DNA of 64,000 nucleotides from NCBI RefSeq assembly GCF_000966285.1, contig NZ_KQ031391.1, forward strand, positions 6,634,430 to 6,698,429, read 5' to 3'. The position numbers were made by a program, and so were the translations under genes. This DNA is from Pseudofrankia sp. DC12 (lineage in GTDB: Bacteria; Actinomycetota; Actinomycetes; Frankiales; Frankiaceae). Shown in pieces: positions 29,180 through 36,617 of this stretch; positions within the stretch are counted from its first letter, which is position 1, and every line of letters starts with the position of its first letter. Below the pieces are notes generated by a model that saw only the letters and a program-made list of their open reading frames with translations, searched no databases and had not been told where the DNA came from.

Positions 29180-30538
29180 GTGGATCGCCGCATCTTCGGG
29201 CTCGAGAACGAGTACGGCGTCACCTGCGTGTTCCGCGGCCAGCGGCGGCTGAGCCCGGACGAGGTGGCGCGGTACCTGTTCCGCCGCGTCGTGTCGTGGG
29301 GCCGCAGCTCCAACGTGTTCCTGAAGAACGGGGCCCGTCTCTACCTCGACGTGGGCAGCCATCCCGAGTACGCCACCCCGGAATGCGACTCGGTGCCCGA
29401 CCTGGTCACCCACGACAAGGCCGGCGAGCGCATCCTCGAAGGCCTGCTGGTGGAGGCCGAGCGGCGGCTGCGCGAGGAGGGCATCGCCGGCGACATCCAC
29501 CTGTTCAAGAACAACACCGACTCGGCCGGGAACAGCTACGGCTGCCACGAGAACTACCTCGTCGGCCGGCACGGCGAGTTCTCCCGGCTGGCCGACGTGC
29601 TGGTGCCGTTCCTGGTCAGCCGCCAGATCCTGTGCGGCGCGGGAAAGGTCCTGCAGACCCCGCGCGGGGCGGTGTACTGCATCTCGCAGCGGGCCGAGCA
29701 CATCTGGGAGTCCGTGTCGAGCGCGACGACCAGGTCCCGGCCGATCATCAACACCCGCGACGAGCCGCACGCGGACGCCGAGCGGTTCCGCCGGCTGCAC
29801 GTCATCGTGGGCGACTCGAACATGTCCGAGACGACGATGCTGCTCAAGCTCGGCTCCACGGACCTGGTGCTGCGGATGATCGAGGCCGGGGTCGTGCTGC
29901 GGGACATGACGCTGGAGAACCCGATCCGGGCGATCCGCGAGGTCTCCCACGACATGACCTGCCAGCGCAAGATCCGCCTCGCGAACGGCCGGGAGGTCTC
30001 GGCGCTGGACATCCAGCGGGAGTACTACTCGAAGGCCGTCGAGTTCGTCGACCGCCGGGGCGGTGACGCGGTCACGAAGCGGGTGCTCGACCTGTGGGGC
30101 CGGACCCTGCTGGCGATCGAGACCGAGGACCTGGAGCTGGTCGCCCGCGAGATCGACTGGGTGACGAAGTACGTCCTCATCGAGCGGTTCCGGGCCCGGC
30201 ACAACGAGTCGCTCGCGTCGCCGCGGATCGCCGAGCTGGACCTGAAGTACCACGACATCCACCGCGACCGGGGCCTTTACTACCGGATGGAGAAGGCCGG
30301 CCTGGTCGAGCGGGTGACCCGTGACCTGGACATCTTCGAGGCGAAGTCGAAGCCGCCGCAGACGACGCGGGCCCGGCTGCGCGGCGAGTTCATCAAGCGG
30401 GCGCAGGAGAAGCGCCGCGACTTCACTGTCGACTGGGTGCATCTGAAGCTCAACGACCAGGCGCAGCGCACCGTGCTGTGCAAGGACCCGTTCCGCTCCG
30501 TCGACGACCGCGTCGACAAGCTGATCGCTTCCATGTGA
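29180..30538 (+). CDS. pafA: Pup-protein ligase PafA
   Basis: 452-residue glutamine synthetase-like ligase that phosphorylates the terminal Glu of Pup and joins it to substrate lysines. The GTG start, behind CAAGGAG, gives [20 protein letters not shown]. The ATP/Mg site is in GLENEYGVT, and the catalytic-base region is [16 protein letters not shown]. Shared PafA/Dop blocks are [18 protein letters not shown] and [18 protein letters not shown]. The Dop loop is absent. It is close to full length for the family (452 in mycobacteria). Unlike in mycobacteria, two extra genes lie between prcA and pafA. Confidence 0.96.
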   Translation: MDRRIFGLENEYGVTCVFRGQRRLSPDEVARYLFRRVVSWGRSSNVFLKNGARLYLDVGSHPEYATPECDSVPDLVTHDKAGERILEGLLVEAERRLREEGIAGDIHLFKNNTDSAGNSYGCHENYLVGRHGEFSRLADVLVPFLVSRQILCGAGKVLQTPRGAVYCISQRAEHIWESVSSATTRSRPIINTRDEPHADAERFRRLHVIVGDSNMSETTMLLKLGSTDLVLRMIEAGVVLRDMTLENPIRAIREVSHDMTCQRKIRLANGREVSALDIQREYYSKAVEFVDRRGGDAVTKRVLDLWGRTLLAIETEDLELVAREIDWVTKYVLIERFRARHNESLASPRIAELDLKYHDIHRDRGLYYRMEKAGLVERVTRDLDIFEAKSKPPQTTRARLRGEFIKRAQEKRRDFTVDWVHLKLNDQAQRTVLCKDPFRSVDDRVDKLIASM

Positions 30539-31064
30539 CGAGGTCCGGGGAAAGGGCGTGGAGCGCCCTCCTCGGACAGCGTTGGACGGGCGCGGAGCGC
30601 CCGTCCAACGCTGGATCCGGACAGGTGCGGATGACGGTGGTTGACCGCGGTCGAGGGTAGGGATTGTAGCCGCGGCAGGTGTACGGGTCTCGGGTGCGCT
30701 CCGCGCCCACGTCTGACGGGCGCCGAGTGGCCGTCTTCCGGTGTGCTGGCGGCGGCCTGATCGTTGTTCCGGCCCTCCGATGGTCATCAACGGGATGGGA
30801 TCACGACCGCCAGCGGGCCACCACGGCGACCAGGTGGCGGCCGGCTGGCGCGGGGGCCCGGGTGGGCGGGTGCGGGCTTGTGGGGGAGGCGGGGAAGAGT
30901 TGTCCGAGGGTGGCCGAGGGCGGTGCCGCCGGTGGTCTCGGTGGCGGCTCGTTCTGCGAGGATGCGTGCTGATCGTCACAGCGCCCCGGACCTGCCGGAT
31001 CCATTCGCCGACCCGGTAGGGACCACAGCCGTTCCCCCCGCCGATCTCCCCGTGAAGGACGCCC
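30539..31064. promoter_or_regulatory. Intergenic region pafA-FKBP gene with nested hairpins
   Basis: 526 bases. Two hairpins follow pafA: one built on the palindrome at 30554-30568, then a perfect 17-bp stem at 30577-30593/30597-30613 with a 3-base GGA loop, likely the pafA terminator. The remaining ~450 bases are GC-rich without a convincing gene and should hold the promoter of the FKBP gene. Confidence 0.6.
30577..30613. terminator. Perfect 17-bp hairpin after pafA
   Basis: Arms 30577-30593 and 30597-30613; the centre is the GGGCGCGGAGCGCCC palindrome that recurs in the backbone. About 40 bases past the pafA stop. Confidence 0.72.
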
Positions 31065-31745
31065 GTGCCCAGGAGTCTTCGCCCCGTGTTCTCGCCCGCG
31101 TCCGTGCGCTCCGGCGGAGGTGGCGCGCGCACGCGGACGGCCGTCGCCGCGTCGGCGGCGACCGCGGTGCTGGCCGTCGCGGCGGTCGCGGGATGCAGTT
31201 CGACCACCGCTCCTGACGGCACGGCCGCAGCGCCGGTACCGGCCCCGACGGTGGCCGTCGTGCCGGCGACCGTGCTGCCAGTGGTGGGCAACCCGACGAT
31301 CCTGACCGTCAAGCCGGCCGTGGGCGCGGGCAAGGGCCTGCCGCCGACGAAGCTCGTCGTGAAGGACCTGGTGGCCGGCACGGGCGCCCCGGCGGCCTCG
31401 TCGGCCACCGTGACGGTCAACTACGTCGGGGTGCTCTGGAACGACGGCAAGCAGTTCGACGCGTCCTGGGACAGCGGCGAGCCGGCGACGTTCCCCCTCG
31501 ACCAGGTGATCCCCGGGTTCGCCCAGGGCATCGCGGGCAGCGTCAGCGACGCGGTCACGGGCATGCGGGTCGGCGGCCGCCGACTGATCGTCATCCCGCC
31601 GGCGCTGGGCTACGGCCCGCGGGGCGGCCAGGGCGCGATCAAGGCCGACGACACGATCGTCTTCGTCGTCGACCTGCTCGACGTCACCGCCGCGACGAAC
31701 GCCCCCACCACCGGCGCGACCGCCACCGGCGCGGCAAACGGCTAA
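31065..31745 (+). CDS. FKBP-type peptidyl-prolyl isomerase lipoprotein
   Basis: 226 residues from a GTG. A signal peptide ends in the lipobox VAAVAGC (lipid-anchored Cys near residue 44), followed by a Thr/Ala/Pro-rich linker. The FKBP domain spans about residues 95-210: VTVNYVGVLWNDGKQFDASWD, here recognised as VTVNYVGVLW plus FDASWD, then VIPGFAQGIAG, GMRVGGRRLIVIPPALGYG, and DTIVFVVDLLDV. It would speed prolyl isomerisation of exported proteins at the outer membrane face. Its place between pafA and pafBC is common in actinobacteria without a known functional tie. The usual order and motifs make the call secure. Confidence 0.9.
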   Translation: MPRSLRPVFSPASVRSGGGGARTRTAVAASAATAVLAVAAVAGCSSTTAPDGTAAAPVPAPTVAVVPATVLPVVGNPTILTVKPAVGAGKGLPPTKLVVKDLVAGTGAPAASSATVTVNYVGVLWNDGKQFDASWDSGEPATFPLDQVIPGFAQGIAGSVSDAVTGMRVGGRRLIVIPPALGYGPRGGQGAIKADDTIVFVVDLLDVTAATNAPTTGATATGAANG

Positions 31746-32239
31746 CCCGCCAGACCCCATTGCTGGTTGGGCCTCAGCTGGCGCGTAGGCGCCGTTTGTC
31801 GTCAGTCCACAGCCGGTGTGCGGCACCCTCCGCCAGGCTCCTGACCGTGGATCGGCACTTACCCCGGTTATCCGCGCCCCCCTCGATCCAGCGTCGGGCC
31901 GGCCCCCTGGGGCTGGCCCTTCTGGGTGGCGCCGAATGCGGACGTTGACCGCCCCACAGGGGCGTCAGCGGATCGCGGCCACGCCCCTGACCCTGGACCG
32001 GCGCTGATGCCCTGTCTCTCCCTGCGCCTCGGTCCAGCGTGCGGGCCGGGCCGCCAGGCCCGGGCCGGTTGGGCGGCGTACGGAACCCAGCCACGGTCCT
32101 GACCCTGGACCGGGGCTGGCCCCCGGTATCCGCGTCGACCTCGGTCCAGCGTGCGGGCCGGGCCGCCAGGCCCGGCCCAGTTAGGCGGCAGCGGGCGCGC
32201 CAGCGCCCTTCTGCCGCCTAACAGATACCCTCACTGGGT
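31746..32239. repeat. Intergenic region with degenerate repeats and a hairpin before pafBC
   Basis: 494 bases between the FKBP gene and pafBC. Three degenerate copies of a unit start near 31839, 31988 and 32099. Each begins CTGACCSTGGAYCGG and later has CTCGRTCCAGCG, so the unit can itself fold. The second and third copies share a further GC-rich block (GGGCCGGGCCGCCAGGCCCG). No gene is evident. Confidence 0.6.
32181..32221. promoter_or_regulatory. Nested hairpin in the pafBC leader
   Basis: Outer arms TTAGGCGGCA (32181-32190) and TGCCGCCTAA (32212-32221); inner stem GGGCGC/GCGCCC (32193-32198 and 32203-32208). It ends 18 bases before the GTG start of pafBC, so it lies either in its promoter or in its leader and could influence expression. 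Confidence 0.55.
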
Positions 32240-34423
32240 GTGTCCCGGCGACGGCTGGAGCGGCTGCTCAATCTGACGATGTGCCTGATGGCGACATCGC
32301 GCTTCCTCACCGTGTCCGAGATCGGGGACATGGTCGACGGCTACGAGCCGGGGCACGACGACGACGCCCACGAGGCATTCCGGCGGATGTTCGAACGCGA
32401 CAAGCAGTACCTGCGTGACCTGGGCATCCCGCTCGAGACCGGCCAGGACGGGTACGGCGACGAGGTCGGCTATCGCATCCGCCGCGACGACTACGCGCTG
32501 CCGGAGATCCGGCTGAGCCCGGACGAGGCGGCCGCGCTGGCGCTGGCGGCCCGGTTGTGGTCGGCGGCGTCGCTCGCGGCGCCGGCGGCGAGTGCGTTGC
32601 GCAAGCTCGCCGCGGGCGGCGTCGCCACCAGCCCGGGCCTGGGGACCCGTGCAGCGGGCGACGGGACGACCGCCGGGCCCGGGCCGGCCGAACTGTTCGG
32701 CCTGGACGGGCTGGAGCCCCGGGTCGACGCGGCCGAGCCCGCGTTCGAGCCGTGCCTGGCTGCGCTGCAGGAACGCCGCGCGATCCGTTTCCCGTACCGC
32801 AAGCCAGGTGAGCCGGAGGCGGCGGAGCGGTTCGTCGAGCCGTGGGGTGTGCTGTCGTGGCGGGGCCGCTGGTATCTCGCCGGGCATGACCGCCGCCGGG
32901 GCGCGCCGCGGGTGTTCCGGCTGTCGCGGGTCGCCGGGCCGGTGCGGCCCGTCGGCCCGGCGGGCGCCGTGACGGTGCCCGCCGGTGTGGATCTGCGCTC
33001 GATGGTCACGATGTCGACGTCGTCGAGCCCGGAGCGGGCGCGCACGGCGACGCTGGCGGTCCGGGTCGGCGCGGGCCACGCGCTGCGCCGCCGGGGCCGG
33101 CCTGTCCCGGCTGACGCCGGCGGCGGGACCTCGTCCGGCGGTTCGGCCGCGGGTGGCGGCGCGCCCGGGGCCGGCTCCGACATGGACGTGCTGCGGATCG
33201 GGTTCGTCGACGCGGAGCGGATGGCCCGCTGGGTCGCCGGCTACGGCGCCGACGTCGTCGTGCTCGACCCGCCCGACCTGCGCGCGGAGGTCGTCCGCCG
33301 GCTCGCCGCCGTCGCCAGAGACGGTCCCGCCGCGGGTGACGCGGCGGTAGGCGGCCTGCCCGCCGACGCCCCGCTGGAGCAGGCCGCTGCGGTCGCCGGC
33401 GCTGGGCGCCGCCGCGCGGACGGGACCGGGCCGGACCGGGCCCGCCAGGACTCGCCGTCCGACGACCGGCTGTCCCGGTTGCTGGCCCTGGTCCCCTGGC
33501 TGCGCACCCGGCCGGGGGTGTCCGTCGACGCGGCGGCCGCCGCGTTCGGGATCACCCCTCGGCAGCTGCGTGACGACCTGGAGCTGCTGTTCCTGTGTGG
33601 CCTGCCCGGCGGTGCTCCCGGCGACCTGATCGACATCAGCTACGAGGGCGGGCAGATCACCGTCGTCGACCCGCAGACCCTCGACCGGCCGCTGCGGCTG
33701 ACCGTGGACGAGGCGACGGCGCTGGTCGTCGCCGCGCGGGCGCTCGCCGACCTGCCGGGTCTCGCCGGCCGGGAGGCGCTGGAGCAGGCGGTGACCCGGA
33801 TCGAGCGGGCGATCGGCAGCCGCCCGGCGGACCGCGTGGGCGTGCAGCTCGACCCGCCGAACGAGGTCCTGACCGTGTTGCAGCGGGCCCTGCGGGAGCG
33901 GCGGCGGGTCCATCTGCGCTACCTGGTCTGGTCGCGCGACGAGCTCACCGAACGCGACGTCGACCCGATGCGGCTGCTGTCGCTGGACGGCCACTGGTAT
34001 TTGGAAGGCTGGTGCCACCGGGCCGAGGCGACGCGGATGTTCCGGCTCGACTCGATCGTCGGCGGCGCCGCGGGGGTCACCGTGCTCGCCGTGGCGGCGG
34101 CACCACCGCCGAGCGCGGCGGTCCGCGACGTCAGCTCCGGGGTGTTCACCCCCGGTCCCGGTGACCTGCTCGCGATCGTCGATCTCACCGCGTCCGCCCG
34201 CTGGGCCGCCGACCACTACCCGGTCGAGACCGCCGAGGAGCTGCCCGGCGGTGGGCTGCGGGTGACGCTGTACGCGGCGGGGACGGCGTGGCTGCGCCGG
34301 CTGCTGCTGGGCCTCGGCGGCGACGCCCGGGTGGTCGGCCCGGCGACGCTGGTCACCGACATCCACGCCGCGGCGGGCAAGGCACTGGCTGGCTACGACG
34401 CCGCGGTCCCGCCGGTAGGGTGA
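32240..34423 (+). CDS. pafBC: Fused PafB-PafC transcriptional regulator
   Basis: 727 residues, about the sum of PafB and PafC, which are separate genes in mycobacteria. First half: N-terminal winged helix (RRRLERLLNLTMCLM...TVSEIGDMV), then a WYL domain at about 173-233 with FVEPWGVLSWRGRWYLAGHD. Second half from about 407: a second helix-turn-helix (SRLLALVPWLRTRPGVSVDA, DAAAAAFGITPRQLRDDLEL) and a second WYL domain at about 541-607 (VDPMRLLSLDGHWYLEGWC). A Gly/Pro-rich linker joins them. PafBC activates the LexA-independent DNA damage response; ssDNA binding by the WYL domains is the accepted trigger. Natural fusions are known in other actinobacteria. Confidence 0.93.
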   Translation: MSRRRLERLLNLTMCLMATSRFLTVSEIGDMVDGYEPGHDDDAHEAFRRMFERDKQYLRDLGIPLETGQDGYGDEVGYRIRRDDYALPEIRLSPDEAAALALAARLWSAASLAAPAASALRKLAAGGVATSPGLGTRAAGDGTTAGPGPAELFGLDGLEPRVDAAEPAFEPCLAALQERRAIRFPYRKPGEPEAAERFVEPWGVLSWRGRWYLAGHDRRRGAPRVFRLSRVAGPVRPVGPAGAVTVPAGVDLRSMVTMSTSSSPERARTATLAVRVGAGHALRRRGRPVPADAGGGTSSGGSAAGGGAPGAGSDMDVLRIGFVDAERMARWVAGYGADVVVLDPPDLRAEVVRRLAAVARDGPAAGDAAVGGLPADAPLEQAAAVAGAGRRRADGTGPDRARQDSPSDDRLSRLLALVPWLRTRPGVSVDAAAAAFGITPRQLRDDLELLFLCGLPGGAPGDLIDISYEGGQITVVDPQTLDRPLRLTVDEATALVVAARALADLPGLAGREALEQAVTRIERAIGSRPADRVGVQLDPPNEVLTVLQRALRERRRVHLRYLVWSRDELTERDVDPMRLLSLDGHWYLEGWCHRAEATRMFRLDSIVGGAAGVTVLAVAAAPPPSAAVRDVSSGVFTPGPGDLLAIVDLTASARWAADHYPVETAEELPGGGLRVTLYAAGTAWLRRLLLGLGGDARVVGPATLVTDIHAAAGKALAGYDAAVPPVG

Positions 34424-34429
34424 GCTGCC

Positions 34430-34645
34430 ATGCACTGGGGACTGGTCGACGCGGCCGTGATCATCGTGACGCTGGTGCTGTTCGCGGCGCTGGCGGCCGG
34501 GCTGTGGCGCAAGGCCCGCACCGTGCGGGCGACCGCGAAGGAGCTTTCCGAGCGGGTCTCCGGCCTGTCCGCCCAGACGGCCGCGCTGTCGGCACGCCTC
34601 GACTCCGCCGAGGTCATGGCGCGCCTCTCCGACCGCGCGGACTGA
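34430..34645 (+). CDS. Small single-pass membrane protein
   Basis: 71 residues, starting six bases after the pafBC stop and so probably translationally linked. One N-terminal transmembrane helix (VIIVTLVLFAALAAGLW) is followed by a basic stretch (RKARTVRATAK) and a short amphipathic coiled coil ending in DRAD. The layout suits an inner-membrane protein with a cytoplasmic helix. I do not recognise a named family. It sits directly before tatA, so a role at the membrane near the Tat system is possible but unsupported. Confidence 0.65.
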   Translation: MHWGLVDAAVIIVTLVLFAALAAGLWRKARTVRATAKELSERVSGLSAQTAALSARLDSAEVMARLSDRAD

Positions 34646-34825
34646 GCTGATCGCCCGGCTGGGTGCCGGTGCCCGGCGGTGAATTCGCCTGGTGGGATCC
34701 GATGGCGCGTGCTTACGTCATCTGCGGGATACATGGCGGACGTCTGTTCCGACCTATGCTCGCGACGTAGCATCAGGCTCGTACCGGTCGTGGTACCGGT
34801 CATCGACCACCGGAGGACGTCTTCC

Positions 34826-35077
34826 ATGCCGAACCTGGGTACGCCAGAGCTGATCATCATCGCGGTCGTCGTGCTGGTGCTGTTCGGGTCGAAGAAGCTG
34901 CCGGAGGCGGCCCGTTCCGTCGGACGCTCGCTGCGGATCCTCAAGTCCGAGACCAAGGGCCTGCGCGACGACGAGGCGTCCCTGGCTCCCGCCGCGGCCC
35001 CCCCGGCGATCGCCCCCGCGCCCCCGGCCCAGACCGCCAACGGCGTCGCCTCCGCGACCACCGAGAAGACCCTCTAG
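34826..35077 (+). CDS. tatA: Sec-independent translocase subunit TatA
   Basis: 83 residues from the ATG at 34826, behind CGGAGGACG. It has a short N-terminal transmembrane helix ([14 protein letters not shown]), the conserved [17 protein letters not shown] hinge and amphipathic helix, and an Ala/Pro-rich tail. TatA oligomers form the passage used by folded proteins with twin-arginine signals, with TatC as receptor. An upstream in-frame extension to 34679 lacks a binding site. No TatB is seen here. Confidence 0.94.
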   Translation: MPNLGTPELIIIAVVVLVLFGSKKLPEAARSVGRSLRILKSETKGLRDDEASLAPAAAPPAIAPAPPAQTANGVASATTEKTL

Positions 35078-35083
35078 CCCCGC

Positions 35084-35134
35084 ACGCACCCCAGCCAGGT
35101 CGAGCGACCGAACGCACCCCAGCCAGGTCGAGCG
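35084..35134. repeat. Two direct 23-bp repeats after tatA
   Basis: Identical copies at 35084-35106 and 35112-35134 (ACGCACCCCAGCCAGG...), period 28. They start seven bases after the tatA stop. Function unknown. Confidence 0.75.
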
Positions 35135-35242
35135 CCGGATTCGTGAACGTAACCGAGCCGGGTGACGCGACCCAGCCGAGCTCCCGACTCTGGACGGGGC
35201 CAGCCCAGTCCTTCTGCGCCGTGTCCGATACATCGCCGGGCA

Positions 35243-35310
35243 GGGCGCTCAGCGCCCGACCCGGCTGATCGTCCGGAGGCGCGCAAGCGCCTTTCCCGCA
35301 CGATCAGCCG
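35243..35310. promoter_or_regulatory. Palindrome and hairpin in the tatA-tatC gap
   Basis: GGGCGCTCAGCGCCC at 35243-35257 is followed by a hairpin with outer arms CGGCTGATCGT (35262-35272) and ACGATCAGCCG (35300-35310) and an inner AGGCGC/GCGCCT stem closed by GCAA. The hairpin ends 28 bases before tatC and could attenuate or stabilise its message. Confidence 0.6.
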
Positions 35311-35338
35311 TAACGACTTGAGCAGGAGCCTTAGCCCC

Positions 35339-36361
35339 GTGCCACGCATTCCCACGCCGCGGCGGGTCGCCGACAACGTCAACCACCGGCGCACCCGCAC
35401 GGTGGAAGACAGCAGGATGCCGCTCACCGAGCATCTGCGGGAGCTGCGTAACCGGGTCGCGAAGGCACTCATCGCGTTTGTCCTCGCGACGGTCGTGTGC
35501 TTCTTCTTCGAGCAGCACATCCTGAACTTCCTGATGCACCCGTACTGCTCGCTGCCGGCGCACAAACGCGCGAGCTTCCAGGGCCAGACCTGCCAGCTGT
35601 ACGTGTTCGGCATTCTGGACCCGTTCATGATCCGGCTGAAGATCTCCGCGATCGCCGGCGCGATCGCGTCGTCGCCGGTCTGGCTCTACCAGCTGTGGTC
35701 GTTCATCACGCCGGGCCTGCACCGGCACGAGCGCCGCTGGTCGCTGACGTTCGTCGCGCTGTCGCTGGGGCTCTTCGCGGTCGGCGCCTGCTTCGCCTAC
35801 ATCACCCTGCGGACCGGGCTGAACCTGCTGCTCGGCTTCAGCGGTGACGGGATCGTCTCCGTTCTGGACGCGAACAAGTACCTCAGCTACGTCATCGCGA
35901 TGGTGCTGATCTTCGGCGCGTCGTTCGAGATACCGCTGCTGGTCTGTCTGCTCAACCTCGCCGGGGTCGTCCCGACGGCGAAGCTGCGGGCGTGGCGGCG
36001 CTCGGAGATCTTCCTGACGTTCCTGTTCGCGGCGATCGTAACGCCCAGCCAGGACCCGTTCACGATGCTCGCCCTCGGCCTGCCGATGATCGTCCTGTAC
36101 GAGGTGGCGCTTTTCGTCGGCTGGCTGAACGACCGGCGCAAGAAGAACCGCGGTGACGGGTCCGCCTACGCGGAGCTCGCCGACGACGAGGCCTCACCGC
36201 TGGACTTCGACGACTCCGGCGAGACGGCCCGCCGGGCGGCGCTCGCGGCCCGCGCCCAGCAGGATGACCGGGCCGGCCGCAAGGCCCGCGCCAAGCTCGC
36301 CGCGATGGCCCAGGCACAGCCCGGCGACGATGCGGGCGGGTCGTCCGCGGACATCACCTGA
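35339..36361 (+). CDS. tatC: Sec-independent translocase subunit TatC
   Basis: 340 residues from a GTG at 35339 with AGCAGGAG upstream. TatC is the six-helix membrane receptor for twin-arginine signals. The hallmark MPLTEHLRELRNRVAKAL includes the signal-binding Glu/Arg face. FMIRLKISAIAGAIASSPVWLYQLWSFITPGL, seen here as FMIRLKISAIAG and YQLWSFITPGL, and FGASFEIPLLVCLLNLAGVV carry the other conserved elements, including the FE pair. About 80 polar residues, rich in Ala, Asp and Arg, extend beyond the last helix. It is followed 256 bases later by helY, as in mycobacteria. Confidence 0.95.
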   Translation: MPRIPTPRRVADNVNHRRTRTVEDSRMPLTEHLRELRNRVAKALIAFVLATVVCFFFEQHILNFLMHPYCSLPAHKRASFQGQTCQLYVFGILDPFMIRLKISAIAGAIASSPVWLYQLWSFITPGLHRHERRWSLTFVALSLGLFAVGACFAYITLRTGLNLLLGFSGDGIVSVLDANKYLSYVIAMVLIFGASFEIPLLVCLLNLAGVVPTAKLRAWRRSEIFLTFLFAAIVTPSQDPFTMLALGLPMIVLYEVALFVGWLNDRRKKNRGDGSAYAELADDEASPLDFDDSGETARRAALAARAQQDDRAGRKARAKLAAMAQAQPGDDAGGSSADIT

Positions 36362-36617
36362 GCGGGTGGCCGCCCGGCGCCGCGGGCTCGGTGGGGGCGG
36401 CGCGGTGAGCCCGGCGGCCTGTCGGACCAGCGCCGTAACCTGAACGTGTGACTGTCCGGGCAAGCCAGCCCCGGCGGGACCCCTGACGGCGGCCGCCGGC
36501 GCGGCGGGCCGCCGGTGGCCTGGCGACGGACGGCGAGCCGGCCCGGCTCGGCTCGGCTCGCAGCATCCCCTGACGCCGGGCTCCGTCCGGCCCGCGGCCT
36601 ACGAACGAGGTTGACAG

